Part shown: in pieces, positions 1 through 11,643 of the stretch
Numbering within the stretch: the first letter of the stretch is position 1
How the letters are laid out: the number at the start of each line of letters is the position of its first letter
DNA from: Sporobolomyces roseus
Taxonomy: Eukaryota > Basidiomycota > Microbotryomycetes > Sporidiobolales > Sporidiobolaceae
Length of the DNA: 64,000 nucleotides
Reading direction: 5' to 3'
NCBI GenBank assembly: GCA_016617785.1
Contig: JADILM010000002.1
Span: forward strand, 1,798,001-1,862,000
The notes under the pieces: generated by a model
The model's input: only the letters and a program-made list of their open reading frames with translations
Database searches by the model: none
What the model was told of the DNA's origin: nothing
Translations under genes and position numbers: made by a program

Positions 1-895
1 CAATGCTTCGTTGGAAAAGATTCGGCGATGACCTCTATGCAAACCCTCTTCGCAGGCATGTAAGTCGGGACCTCTCGATCCAGCTCTCAGCTTTGCCGAA
101 GTGAGCTGACGAGCCAACTCTTGACCTACAGTCTTCAACAAGCTGGAGGCTACTTGCCTCCCAATCTCGTTCAAGATATCATCAACAGTTCGTTCTCTTC
201 TCGCCGCTTCTCGATCTGAGCTGACTCTGACTTGACCTACTCAGCTTACATGTACTTCTTAACTGCCGCCGGTGTCACTCCCGGATTGACTCTCATGGAG
301 CCTCTCAACAACGCGATCATGTCGATGACTGCTGCTGTTTCCGTTCGTTCTTTCTTCTCCCCTTTCTTCCGCTACTGTTCTTACTCACCTCGAGTCGCTA
401 TTGATCGAACAGGGCAACTCTGTCACCGCGATTCAACAGATGCAACAATGTTTCAACGACGTGATCATGACCCCTACGACCGAAGCTCGATCAACCTACG
501 AATGTGTCATGGCCGCTGACGGACCTATCCGAACTCTTCAAATCCTCATCAACGGTATCGTTCAACAATCATTCGGTTACTTGCCTCCTACCCTCATTCT
601 CGCTCTCGAGCACGGTATGTTTTCCCTTTCCTCTTCCTTTTTCCCCTTTGTCGACCTCGCGGCTGACATTCGTCTCATCGCTCTTTTAGACCTCCGACCT
701 CTTCTCAAGACTGACTCCCCCTCTGCCGACCTCATCTCGAAATCGATGAAACAGACTTTCGACGCCTCTGCGACCGGTCCCGAATTCACCACTTGCTTCC
801 TCGCCCTCGAGGACTGCGTCAACGAAGGTGTACTCACCGGAAGCAGCGCTACCTGCGAGCTACAGAACAAGTGCAAAGCTCTCGCCGAAACCTAG
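1..895 (+). CDS. Unknown protein with internal repeat (3' part of gene)
   Basis: The gene enters from the left edge. Exons read as 1-59, 132-188, 245-346, 413-615 and 690-895, with GT-AG introns (donors gtaagt, gttcgt, gttcgt, gtatgt) and a TAG stop at 893-895. The visible protein has two related segments: one containing LFAGI-LQQAGGYLPPNLV and one containing LINGI-VQQSFGYLPPTLI, each preceded by a Cys-containing helix-like stretch (QCF..., ECV...). The tail is Cys-rich (CFLALEDC, CELQNKC). This suggests a duplicated Cys-containing helical unit, perhaps a secreted or lumenal protein. The N-terminus is missing, so a signal peptide cannot be tested. I do not recognise the family. Exon boundaries are good to a few bases; the function is unknown. 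Confidence 0.6.
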
Positions 896-1211
896 AATCC
901 ATCTCACCCTTTCCTCTCCCTTCAAACTATACCCTCTCCTCTTCGACTTTCTCTCAAGCACAACCTCTTTCATTCTTCGATCTTCTCATTCGCATGTGTC
1001 CTTTCAATAGCCGTTCTTGACTCTCGTTCTCGCAGCTCCTTGACAAGTCGTAGCTCGAACGAAACCCTTTTTTTGATCTCTCTTTACTTGTTTGTACTAT
1101 TTACTCGTCTCTCTTTATTCAATACAATCTATTCGAATCCATTTCAGCAGCCTTCCTCAGGCTCGATGGACTCCGTTAACACTCTCAAATTCTGACTCCT
1201 TCTCCTTCGCA
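896..1211. other. Convergent intergenic region
   Basis: This is the pyrimidine-rich 3' flank between the first gene and the C-terminal end of the left F-box-like gene, which converge here. I see no gene in it. Confidence 0.5.
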
Positions 1212-2385
1212 TTACTGATCCCTCATTTGGGTCCGCTTGATCTCCTTCGACCTTTTCCAGAACTCCCTCGACACCAAGCTACCACAGAAATCCCATCCAT
1301 TATCCTCCCACACAATCTCGACTTTCCTTTTCCTCGTTGGATCCACCAAATGCTCAAATCTCTTTCTCAATTCCTCGTCCGACTCGTCCATCTCATCCTT
1401 TCCGAACCCGAAGTCCAGGTAGATTGCTTCGAGTTCTTGAGTTGTGTTCACCAAGTCTACGACGAGGGATAGAGCAGCTTCGATTTCTCCTCTTTCTCCT
1501 CGATCAGGATTCATCGGGTCGCGCGGGAGTCGAATTCGAATGTACTCTCGGCGAAGAGGCCCCGAGGGAAGAGAATGTCGGCCCAATCCCTCCGAAAAGT
1601 CAAGATCCAGGAGGAAGGGGATAGGGATAGGGATAGGCGATTGAACGAAAGAGCGAGCGAGGGGTGTTCCGTCCAATTCGCCGGTCACAAAGGTTTCGAG
1701 TTGAGTGATGAGGTCGATGGGAAGTGGTAGAACACCGGGCTGGCCTTCGAGCAAGCCGCGATATCGATGGAGAGCGAGGGCGCGTAGAGACGGGAAGCGT
1801 TCGCGGGAATGGAAATGAGGATTCGGCCCATTCTTCGACCTGGTATCGAGACTGACGGTTGTTTCACTCAGGGAGAGCTCTTGAAGATGAGGGAGAGTGA
1901 AGGAGCTTGGACTATCGAGAACGAGATTGACGCCATCAAGCACCAATCGTTTCAGATCTGTGCGAAAGCTTCATCAGCCTGATGAATAATGCAAGGGAGT
2001 GAACGAGAAGCGTACTTTGATGACCACTGAGTGAGTTGATCTCGTCCGCACGCCAAGATATCCTCAACTCGCGCAGAGAACTGAAGGTCGAGAAGTTAAG
2101 GTGCATCGAATTTGCCGGGTCGTGTTGAGAACCTCCCATGCCGTTGTAATCGCAACTCCACACCCGCTGACATAGCTCTTTCTCCTTCAATATTGGCTGA
2201 GCTCGCCACGATCGCAAGGTGATTACTCGAGGGAGGAGAGGTTGAGCGATTGAACGAAATTGTCGATTGACTCGGCAAAGGGAAGAGAGGACAGAACGGC
2301 GGTTCCAGTTGTCCGTTTGAGAAGCGCCATAGGGAGCGCAGTCTTCGACGACTTGATTCAGCAGCTCAGGAGGAAGTCGATTCAT
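1212..2385 (-). CDS. F-box-like / LRR-type protein, left copy
   Basis: Exons on the minus strand are 2016-2385 and 1212-1957 (1,116 nt, 371 aa), with a GTACGC donor. The N-terminus MNRLPPELLNQVVEDCA followed by LSSLCRVNRQFRSIAQPLL is a typical fungal F-box arrangement (LPxEL start, then a L-C-xVN-F-IAQP helix). The remainder has leucine-rich strands (LRELRIS, RLVLDGVNLVL, LQELSLSETTV) ending in WDFCGSLVSREFWKRSKE. F-box proteins usually act as substrate receptors of SCF ubiquitin ligases; that is family knowledge, not shown here. A paralogue with the same intron position and phase lies inverted at 17907-19070. The proteins are only about half identical by eye, while the DNA upstream of both ATGs is nearly identical. 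Confidence 0.8.
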
Positions 2386-3800
2386 CTTTTTGAGGAAGGG
2401 GAACAGGACGAACGAGGTGGGGAAGCTGAGGGGAAAGGGAGGAAAAAGAGGAGGGAGGAAGAAGAGGAGGAGGAGGGTCGAAGTTGAATAACGGTGAGGT
2501 GATTCCGGCGATGTGAAACGTGAAAGAGGAAAGAGAAAGAAGCGTTGGAACGTTCCTTATCAACGAGGTCGATCCAAAATTCGTGAAGGGTTAATCCAAA
2601 GCTAGAAGGTCGAGAATGGCAAAAGTGTCAGAGAGATAAGCATCGGATCTCCGTAGCCCCTCGAACTAAAGTAGCTTGTGGAAGGGGAAGAGCGGCAACT
2701 TCCGTCAAAAAGTCGTCCGAAAGCTCAAATTTCCTCCCAATGAAGTCCTTGAGCAGCGACTATCTTGCGGTGTGCAGACTACAATCGGGGCACACAAACG
2801 AGACGAGGTACCAGACGAAAGGGAATGATCCTGAACAAAGCTGATCGTTGCAACTTGACTTGTTTCGAAAAGACTACAAATCGACGGAAAACTGATAAAG
2901 AATGCTGCCGACTCTATGGACCAAACCTATCCTCGCTCCCTTTAGGAAGTTCCAGGACTGGTGAGTAGAGTGACCATCGCTCTTCGCTTTCATCATATTG
3001 CTCGACTTTTCACCAAATGTGAAGAAATCGAGTGACCTTTTGATTCGGAGGAACTGTTCATTGGAAGTATGGAATAGTTGAATCGGTCGAGGAGCGAGTA
3101 GGACGAGTGGGAGAGAGGGGAAGGGGCGGAAAGGGGGAAGGGAAGTGGACGAGGGAGAGAGGGAAAAAAGGTGAAAGCGGGAGAGAAGGGAGCGATCGAA
3201 GCGAGAAGAAGATAGACAGAGTTATACACTGCTGGTGATTGGCCTGGAGAAGAGGCGGACGCGAGGCTGTTGAATGGGATAGATGCTTGATTTCAGAGGA
3301 GTACACCGATTCTGCGACGAAAGCTTTTCTAGGATCAGTCCTCGAAACCTGACACTGAGAGAAGGGCTTACTCACCTGACTACAAACCGATCACATCAAC
3401 AGACTAACCTCCGTAGAGTAGTGAAAGTGAAGGAAAATGCAGGCTTAAAACAAGACTCTATGGACCAAATCTCATCTTTACCTCTTCGAGAGTTCTCTCC
3501 GAGATTCCGAGTCTGGTGAGTAGAGTGACCATCGCTCTTCGCATTGACCTCGTAGTTGCTCGACTCCACCGTAGTGAGAGAAGAGTGACCAAAATTCAAT
3601 CATTCCACAGAGAGAAGGAATGATAATTCTGGTCGAGGAGCGTGTTGTTGTGTGTGAGGGGAACGAGGGTGAAGGGGACGGATGTATGGAGAGAAGAGGG
3701 ATAAACGAAGCGAGCATACGAAGCGGGAGAAGAGAGAAGAGAGGAAGGAGAAAGGGAAGACGCAAACCTCTTCCGAAAGTCCCTCTCGTTTCTGAGTAAA
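1230..3800 (-). repeat. Left arm of ~2.6 kb inverted repeat
   Basis: The reverse complement of this stretch matches 16488-19060. Matching landmarks are the F-box-like gene (2385 versus 17907), the pyrimidine-rich leader, a run of more than 250 bases that looks identical (2490-2760 versus 17510-17800), and the inner edge near ctcagaaacgagagggac (3780-3797) versus ctcagaacgagagggac (16491-16507). Within the non-coding part two related sub-blocks about 550 bp apart share the motif gtgagtagagtgaccatcg (about 2960 and 3517). The non-coding stretch 2386-3910 contains no gene that I can support. Confidence 0.85.
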
Positions 3801-3910
3801 TCTTGTTTGTCTTTCATGTTCAATCGTAATGTAGAGGCATCTACCGGTCTGTGAGCCGCTCAGAATACAACGCTGTCAGCGCTGCAAGACGAACAGTGAA
3901 AGGAAAAGAG

Positions 3911-5524
3911 CTACTTACAGAACTCTGGTCGATCGTCCGAACGCTTGACGACTTGTTTCCATGCCTCTTCGAAATCGGAAGAGAGGATGACATAACGATT
4001 CTTTCGTACCGCTTGAAGTCCCGCCGCTTGACAGATCGCAGAGATCTCGGCAGAAGAGAGCTTGTCGGGTCGTTGGACGTCTGTGGACAGATGAAGATAA
4101 AGTAGTCAGCGAGGAAGTTTCCAACGACTAGGAGAACAATCCAGCCGACTCACAATCCTCCAAATCTACGTCCGCACCGATACTCATCTTTGCAGTGATC
4201 GTCTGGAAGATCAAACGTTTCTCCCTCCTCGATGGGTTTGGGAACTCGATCTTCCTATCCAACCTTCCGGGCCTCAACAACGCGGGATCCAAAGTATCGG
4301 CTCGGTTCGTAGCCATGATGACTTTGACATTGGATCCTTGATCGAATCCGTCCATTTGAGTCAAGAGTTCGATTAGGATTCGTTGAACTTCTCGATCTGC
4401 TCCCGTTTGTGCATCGAAACGTTTAGTTGCGATAGCGTCGACCTGTGAGAGTTTTTCAAGGAGACGATCAGCTCCAGATCGTCGCAGGGTGATTATCTCG
4501 TCGTCAACTCACCTCATCGATGAAAATGATCGCAGGAGCGTTTTCTCTCGCCATTCTGAACACGTCCCTAACCATCCTCGGACCTTCTCCCAAGTACTTT
4601 TGAACGAATTCTGATCCGTTAACTCGAATGAAAGAAGCGGTAGTGTGATGAGCGACAGCTTTAACGAGCATAGTCTTTCCCGTACCTAAGCACCAATTCT
4701 CTCGTCAGTACAAGCTCTGGGAGCGCTGGGCAGGGAGAGAAAATCGCTTACCGGGGGGACCGTAGAGTAGTACACCGCGAGGAGGGTCGATACCGATTTG
4801 ACGATACAAATCGAACTGGGTCAAAGGAAGTTCTACCGCTTCCCGAATCTCTTGTTTCTGAACGTCCATTCCTCCGATATCCGAGTATTTCCTACACATG
4901 TCTCTCATCCTATCAGTCCCTCTAGACCCTCTGAGTGAGAGTGAGTGAGTGAGGAACTTACACATCAGGACGTTCATCTGAACTCAACATTGAAATACTT
5001 GAATCCGCTTCTGGGGGTAAAACATCGACCAAAGCATTCGAATGACGATGTAACGCGACACTCGAACTCGGTTTGAGTAATTCCCTATCGATCGTACTCA
5101 AAATCCTCACTACATAATTACTACCGGTCGTAGATCCGACAATTCCAGTTTTATCATCGATAGGTTCTAGGAATTGTCCGATCACTAAAGGAACCGATTT
5201 GATTCGTTTCACTTCTTCTTGTGCACGGAGGAGTTCACGTTTCAGGTTGAGAGATTCATCTTTGATGTAATCTTCTTGGAGCGAGAGGAGTTCGAGGTGA
5301 GCAGAGAGTTTCGCGAGTTTGAGGTAGAGATCCTCCGAGGCTGGTGGGAGCGTGGAGAGGAGAGTGGCTTGATCTGCTACGGTAGAGGTGAAGGTAGGAT
5401 CCTATTCAAATCGAGAGAGGAGAGTTAGTTTGAGGAGGAAAGAGAGAGGGTGTCATCTTCAACCTGATGAGCACGAGGGAAGGTTGCTTACCTCTTTGTT
5501 AATCTCGATACCTAGTTGATCCAT
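3911..5524 (-). CDS. RPT3: 26S proteasome regulatory AAA-ATPase subunit Rpt3
   Basis: Minus-strand exons are 5492-5524, 4962-5401, 4752-4891, 4513-4685, 4154-4442 and 3911-4080 (1,245 nt, 414 aa, close to the ~415-430 aa usual for Rpt3). An N-terminal coiled coil ([17 protein letters not shown]) precedes the OB region ([18 protein letters not shown]). The AAA domain has Walker A GPPGTGKT at about residues 202-209, Walker B IIFIDE ending at 262, and the second-region signature [20 protein letters not shown]. It unfolds and feeds ubiquitinated substrates into the 20S core as part of the 19S base ring. The family normally ends in a HbYX tail (F-Y-K); here the last codons read GAG TTC TGT AAG TAG, giving E-F-C-K. 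The identification is secure. Confidence 0.95.
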
Positions 5525-6023
5525 CTTATGGTAGAGTCAAGTGGATAGCGAGGGAGGAGAGTCGGAGGAGAGAAGGGTGACGAATGCCAAACTTCTGACT
5601 TGATTCAGTTCGCTTGAGGGTGCTCCTGGGTTGTAAGGGGAGTGCTGAGCTACTAATGAGCTGTACTTGTGGTGTGTCGAGCTGTGCGACTGCTCGAAGG
5701 TTGAGGTTAGAGGTTGAGGTTTCCTTCTCGCTCGCTCGCTCGACTTTCGCAACAATTTTCAATTCTCTCGTTCACAAAGCGGACACAAGAAATGAGGGTA
5801 TCAAGATCTGTATTATACAAGCTGTTTTCTACCCGGAACTAAGAAAAAAACGGGCATCGAAAATAGGAAACACTGCGAGAAACTGTTCGAAAGTTGAAAG
5901 GTAGAAGAGGCGGGGATCGAGGAGGGTATGCGAGTGGGATCAAGAGAGTGACAAGAGTACAGTCGAATGCGTAGGAGGTACTGCTGAGGGGAAGAGAGGC
6001 GGACATCAAGATAGGGTAACTCT
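5525..6023. other. Rpt3 5' flank / Arl1 3' flank
   Basis: Both neighbours are on the minus strand, so this carries the Rpt3 promoter and leader and the Arl1 3' untranslated region. Open frames over it are short and have no recognisable content. Confidence 0.5.
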
Positions 6024-7002
6024 CTACTTGTTTTGAAGTGCGTTCGCCAGCCTGTGATCAACCAAACACTACTCAGAACTGACAATGCGACGAGTCTGGG
6101 AGGAAGTTTGTGACTCACCAATCGAGACCCTCTTCTAACCCTTCCCCTTTGATCGCGCAACTCTTGTGAATACTCCATTGTCGATTCTTGAGCGTATCCA
6201 ACCCTAGTCCTTCGGATACTTCCGCAGCAGTCATCGCATCCGGTTGATCCTACGCCGGGAAACGAATCCTCCATCAGCTAACTGTAGTCCCCGATGAGAG
6301 GGTGAGACTGAGCGTACCTGTTTATTCGCAAACACCAACAATTTCGCATCCTGCAACTCTTCCTCGTTCAACATGGCCAACAATTCCGCCTTGTTGATCG
6401 GTAACCTCTCTCGATCCGACGAGTCGACGACATAAACTACCGCTTTAGTATCCGCATAATAACATCTCCAATAAGGTCGAATCGAAGTTTGTCCTCCTAA
6501 ATCCCATACCTATTCGACAGAACAATCCTGTCAGTGGGAGTCGAGGGAGACGACGGAGGGTAGGGAGGAGGGGGTTCGAAGAGAGAGAGAGAGAGAGAGA
6601 CTTTACTTGAAACTTTATATTCTTGTACTGAACCGTTTCTACGTTGAATCCGATCGTTGGAATCGTTGTGACTACTTCACCAATTTGTAATCGATACAAA
6701 ATTGTCGTTTTACCACTGTGCATCCGAGTGAGATTTAGGGGATTATGTTGAAGGAGGCGTGAAAGAGAGGAAAGAGAGAGAGAGAGAGAGAGACGAACGC
6801 GGAATCGAGACCTAGCATTAGTATTCGCATTTCTGTTGAACGGTTGAAGAGGGCTTTGAACATTGATGAGAAAGAGATCCCCTGTTTACAATTGTGCAAG
6901 TGAGTGAAAGTGACGAGAGAGAGAGAGAGAGTAGAAACGAGGAGGCAAGCTATCAGTGTAGTTCTCGAGAGGGGGAAGAAGGGAAGAGAGTGAGCTCACC
7001 AT
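6024..7002 (-). CDS. ARL1: Arf-like small GTPase Arl1
   Basis: Minus-strand exons are 7000-7002, 6799-6881, 6607-6715, 6318-6509, 6119-6249 and 6024-6051 (546 nt, 181 aa, the same length as known Arl1). The first coding exon is the ATG alone; the next begins GGG, giving Met-Gly and the myristoylation Gly2. Guanine-nucleotide motifs are GLDSAGKT (25-32), WDLGGQ (67-72) and NKQD (127-130). Arl1-type signatures include [34 protein letters not shown] and [15 protein letters not shown]. Arl1 recruits golgins and other effectors to the trans-Golgi. GA-repeat tracts lie in two introns (about 6582-6601 and 6774-6793). The gene is divergent from the mS42-like gene, about 300 bp away. Confidence 0.95.
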
Positions 7003-7303
7003 GGTTGTGAATCAATGGAGATTGAGTGTACGAGAGGCTTGACCGGTGATTTGGAGAGAAGAGGGTGTTCCGAAGGGGTGAGTAAGCCGCGATGTATACT
7101 ATCCTCTAGCGCGTTACTTGAAGGTCTCTAGTGTAGTCGTAGGTAGATCCTTGAAGGGTAACAAAAGCAAGAAGCAGGAGACAGCTGTGAGTGGGGTGGA
7201 GGAGCAACTTAAGATTCGAAATTCAATAAATTGTTCGAGGAGAGACAAAGGTTGACTTTGATCCCATCACCTCACCTCACTCTAGCAATCAGAGCGACTC
7301 AGG
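7003..7303. other. Divergent promoter region, Arl1 and mS42-like gene
   Basis: About 300 bp separates two genes that run in opposite directions, so it must hold both promoters and leaders. I see no clear TATA box or other named element. Confidence 0.45.
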
Positions 7304-8414
7304 ATGAGCTTACGAACAAGTTTATTACGCACTTCACCGCTACGAGCTACTCCCTCACTCATTCGATCACTTCACCATCGAATTCCTTTACCTTACCAAC
7401 TCGATCAAGGATTACCAGGCTTCCTCTCTCCGAAAGCACTAGAAACTATCGCAGTAGATTGGCAACAAGGTGTATTAAACAGATTGAATGACTTGGTCAG
7501 AAGTCAGTCAAACTCCCTCTCTCTTCTTCCTCTAAACCTTTTTAAAAGTCTTTCCATACTCACCCTGCGACTCGGACAGATACGGATGCTGAAAGTTTGA
7601 GCGTCTTACAAACACTGAAACAAACCGCACAAGACCCTTCAAAAACCCTAGCGTTCAATTACGCATCCGAAGCACTCAACAATTCTTTCTTCCTTTCGAC
7701 TCTCGTGAGTCTCTCTTACTCAGTCCTATCCATAGCGTTTCGTGAACTGAGTCGAGCGGCGTGATCTCACAGACTCCGACTCCTTCCTCCCCTTCACCAA
7801 CCTCAAACTTGGCAAGACAAGTCTCCCAAACTTCTTCCCTCGGTTCCTTATCCTCCCTCATCTCTCACTTCTCGGCGCACGTAGCAGGACTTCACCCCGC
7901 TTCAGGAGCTTACGTTTGGCTCGTAACGGATCCCAATGGAAACTTGGGAGTGATCGGTACTTATGCAGGAGGCACGATTCTCGTCAACGAACGAAGACAG
8001 ATGGGGTACGGGTCTTACTCGAGTGGAAACTTGAAAGTGTTGGGGGAAGAGATTGAACAACCTATCGAATCTGTTGAATCATTGGAAGAAGTTACTAAGG
8101 AGAAACCTCAATCTCAATCATCGAAATGGCAAACCACCTCTTCCTCTTCCTCCCGCTCCAATCTCCTTTCCTCCGCGACCCCTTCTCCAGCAGGAATCTT
8201 TTCGTCGACTCTCTCCGCTCACAACGACCCGAAATCAGCGATTGGAAAATCTTTACACCCTTTGTTGTGTGTTTCGACGCATCAACATTGTTATTTGGGA
8301 GATTATGGTGTGTGGGGTAGGGAAGAGTATGTTAGGAATTGGTGGACCAAGGTGGATTGGAAGAAGGTCGAGGATGGGTTCGATGCGTTTACTAGTAAGG
8401 CGGGTAAGAGATAA
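7304..8414 (+). CDS. Mitochondrial small-subunit ribosomal protein of the Fe/Mn-SOD fold (mS42/Rsm26-like)
   Basis: Exons are 7304-7502, 7580-7704 and 7773-8414 (966 nt, 321 aa). The N-terminus is Arg/Ser-rich with no acidic residues (MSLRTSLLRTSPLRATPSL), as expected for a mitochondrial presequence. The next segment, LHHRIPLPYQLDQGLPGFLSP, followed by FNYASEALNNSFFLSTL, matches the SOD-like mitoribosomal proteins. The C-terminal half keeps the SOD fold signature (VSTHQHCYLGDYGVWGREEY then NWWTKVDW), but the metal-ligand motif D-x-W-E-H is degenerate (S-T-H-Q-H), consistent with a structural ribosomal role rather than dismutase activity. Rsm26/mS42 and Mrp1/mS43 are similar; I favour mS42 but cannot exclude mS43. 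Confidence 0.85.
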
Positions 8415-9297
8415 AGATGGGAAATTAGAGTACTGTGAGGTCCGAGGGGGTGTAGTAATATATAACTCTCGTTCACCTACCCCGTACGTCGCTCGTCGAG
8501 GCGCGAGAGGAAGGAAAGCTTTAGAGCCGAGAGCAGAAACCCGTGCGAAGCGAAAATGCGAATGCGACGACTGCTTCTTCCTGCAACCATTTCGCTCACT
8601 CCGACGCTCTGTCCACATAGTAGAGAGATGCTCGATCAATGCTAGAGTGTGCGAGCAGCTCTGTTCAGCGAGAAAACGGAATTGCAAGTCAAAATCTTGA
8701 ATCAAGTTTTGTTTTTCTATTCAATTTCAGCTTAGGGGAGGTCAAGCAGCTGTGGGCATGAAAAATGCAGGTGAGGTCACTGTTCTTTCCTCTTTCCCTG
8801 CGTCATCCCGACTTTGGACTTACCCCTTTCCCCTTCTTCCGAACTGATCGAACACTCGACTGCGGACAACCTTCAACCACAGTAGCAGATACCCGACCGT
8901 ACACTACCTCCGACTAGTCTTCACTCGTCGCTCTTCTCTTCGACCGAAAAAACTTCGAACTTCCCTCTCTCTTTTGTTGTTGTTCACCTCGGCAAAGCAA
9001 ACTCTACTAGAACCTTCGACCTTACAGCTACCCGTTCAAACTCCACTTCTTCTCAGCTACACTCGCTTCCTCGACCGGAATCAAGGAGGAGGATAAGTTC
9101 GAAGGAAATAAGTGAATTGGAATCGATTATTCATCTCGACCAAACTAAAGAAAATCATCAACCATTTGAAAGAACGCACAAGTTTATTCGAGATGGATGT
9201 AAAACGTGAGGAAGGTAAGGATCAAATCTCTTACGAGTTTCGAGTAGGGAAAAGAAGAAATGTTTGCAGGAACGTGAAGAAGGAAAGAAGGGAGATC
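8415..9297. other. 3' flank and long bZIP leader region
   Basis: No supported gene. From about 8780 to 9060 the plus strand is CT-rich, typical of fungal promoters and leaders upstream of the bZIP gene. Short ATG-started frames around 9112-9393 may be leader reading frames or unrecognised 5' exons. Confidence 0.45.
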
Positions 9298-11643
9298 ATG
9301 ACACTAAAAGGTCAGAGTCACTGGATTGGAGGCGGTACGCTCGAGCCGTATGTCGAGAATGATGTAGGAGTCATAGTAGGGATCGGAGGGTAGGACAGAA
9401 GGAGCGGAAGAGGACATGAAGAGAGCAGAAAGAAGGAATATTCGGCTAGAGAGCTACAGGTCAGCCTCACTCTTTCATCGATACGGTGTCGCTGACTACT
9501 TTGCTACGACACATTACAGCAGCGCATGGTCGACACCGTGCTTCTTCAGATCCACTTTCACGAGGTGGAAATTTCACGACGAGCAGTGGAGGAAGATTAG
9601 ATCAAGAGCCGAACCCATTCGAACAATCATTCTCTGGACCTGGACCTTCGAAACCTACCGACGGAACGATCACGGCAGGAGGAAGGAGAGCTCGTTCGAC
9701 TTCACCTTCTTCGTTCATTCCTCGAGTCACCCCCGGAACTGCAGGAGCGAAACTTCCACCTCTCTCGTTCATGCAAACTCCTGGTGGAGGAGATTTGGGT
9801 AACTTTGGTTGGGGTGGCGTAGATTCCCTACGTACGGGACCCCTCTCTCCAGCTTTACTCAATGGACCTACTTCCTACGAAACTTCATTAGGTGGTTCGT
9901 CTTTACGAACTGGACTGACCCCGCTTGCCGGTGGTGCTATCCATTCAGGTTCCCAAGCAAACGGGAATAGTGCGAATGGAGGAGGAAATGGAGGAAACGC
10001 GAATGGATCGAATGGAGGAGGAGGAGGAAGTGGTGCAGCAGTTTCGTTCCCTCCACCTAGTCCCGCTACTGCCGCTTTATTCGCCATGATGACGAACAAT
10101 ACTCCTGGTACTGCCGACGCTTCAGCACTCGCAGGAGGAGGACCCAGACCTCACGAAGGACCGAACGAAGGAAATCAATTCGAAGCTAGCTTCGCTCGAG
10201 CGAATTCAGACAGCAAACTACCTCCTCCTCAATCTCATTCCCACGAACAACCAGCTCAACTCCATCACTCTCACTCTCATCATCCGAACGATCTTCGACA
10301 TTCTGCGATTCTCAACGGATCTTCCCAACATCAACCACCCCCTCATCTCCCTCCGAACGCTCTTCATCATTCTCAATCACATCCTGGTCCTCACTCTCAT
10401 CACTTCCTCCCTCCACAAGGTGCCCACTCTTTCCAAGGACCACCTCAACATCAACCTCCTACTTTCCCTCCTCATGCCGCTCCTCATCTCGCTCACCTCG
10501 CCCCTCATCCTCACGCTCAACAACATCACTCTCACCAGCAACCACAACATGCTCCTTATCAGAACCACCAAGGTCCTCCTCCTCCCCCACAAAACGCAAC
10601 AAATCCTCTCGATCTCCTCTCTCAAGCTTCTTTCCACAACGACGATGCAGTAGTCGCTGCTGCCGCTCTTTCTGGTCTCGCTACTCCCGGAGGAGGATTC
10701 AATGCAGCAGCCGTCGCCGCTCTCAGTGCCGCTCAAAATGGACAACCGAAACCGATGATTTCGAATCCTCCTCCGGGAATCATGCCGGGTTCGACGGTCG
10801 GTACGAATGGACATCAACAACAACAGCAAGTAGCGGTCAAGGAAGAGGTGCCTCAACCTCCGAGAGGGAAACGAGCTGCAGCTAGTACTTCGGGAGTTAC
10901 GAACAAACGAACGAAACGAGGAGGAGGTGGGAGTGGAGTTTCGGAAGAACCTGAACAAAGTACTTCACCGCAACAATCGAGTATGATTATGGTTGGGAAC
11001 GATACGAAGAAGAGTCAACCGAAGAGGGCAGCTTCGAAACGAGGTGCGGCGAAGAAGAAGGCGGAAGCGGCTCAACAACAAGAGGAGGAAGATATGATGG
11101 GTTTCGATGATAATGGTTCGATGATGGGTGGGGACGATGATGATATGAGTATGATGGATGATCCTGGGAATCAAGGTCAACCAGGAGGTGGAGCGGGAAC
11201 CGTTAATAAAGGTGGGAGAGGGAGGAAGAAGGATAACGGGGAAACGGAGGAGGAAAAGAGGAAGAACTTCCTCGAACGAAATCGACAAGGTAAGCTTCTT
11301 TACTTTACTCATTTCTGCGCTCTCCGACGTCTACTCAAACTCGATTCGCACGCTTGTAGCCGCTCTCAAATGTCGTCAAAGAAAGAAAGCGTGGCTTCAA
11401 TCTCTACAAACCAAAGTTGAACTCCTCACGACCGACAATGATACGCTTCAGACGACAGTCAACAATCTTACAGAAGAAGTCAATTCCCTTCGAGCTATCT
11501 TGGCCGCCCATTCGAATTGTCCCGTTGCGATCGCGAATGGTGCTCCTTCGGGAGGTCCACTTCAAGGACAACAACAACAAGGAGGAATGTCACACGGTCC
11601 ACCTCCGCCTCACATGCAGCAAAATTACGCTCAAAGATACTAG
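9298..11643 (+). CDS. bZIP transcription factor of the Atf1/CREB type
   Basis: The main exon 9520-11289 joins 11360-11643. The 5' end is not certain: the best-phased candidate is a 13-nt coding exon 9298-9310 (ATG ACA CTA AAA G) spliced to 9520, giving 688 aa. The early segment PNPFEQSFSGP, then RARSTSPSSFIPRVTPG and KLPPLSFMQTP, resembles the N-terminal region of fungal Atf1 proteins. A long Gly/Asn-, His-, Pro- and Gln-rich middle follows (about residues 110-470), then acidic and Lys-rich patches. The C-terminus holds the basic region NFLERNRQAALKCRQRKK, interrupted by the intron after NRQ, and a leucine zipper (LQTKVELL, LQTTVNNL, LTEEVNSL). Atf1-type factors act in stress-kinase signalling; the target promoters are unknown here. 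Confidence 0.85.

Noticed and set aside
3840..3913. An extra last exon for Rpt3 starting after GTAAGT
   Set aside because: Visible acceptors give F-S-L-type tails unlike the family, whereas the unspliced frame ends at once after E-F-C-K with a correct total length.
8053..8700. A 215-codon frame overlapping the mS42-like gene
   Set aside because: It is an alternative frame of the real exon, with no family signature, and runs into the 3' flank.
10377..10958. An antisense frame opposite the bZIP low-complexity region
   Set aside because: It is the Ser/Arg-rich shadow of the His/Pro/Gln-rich coding strand.
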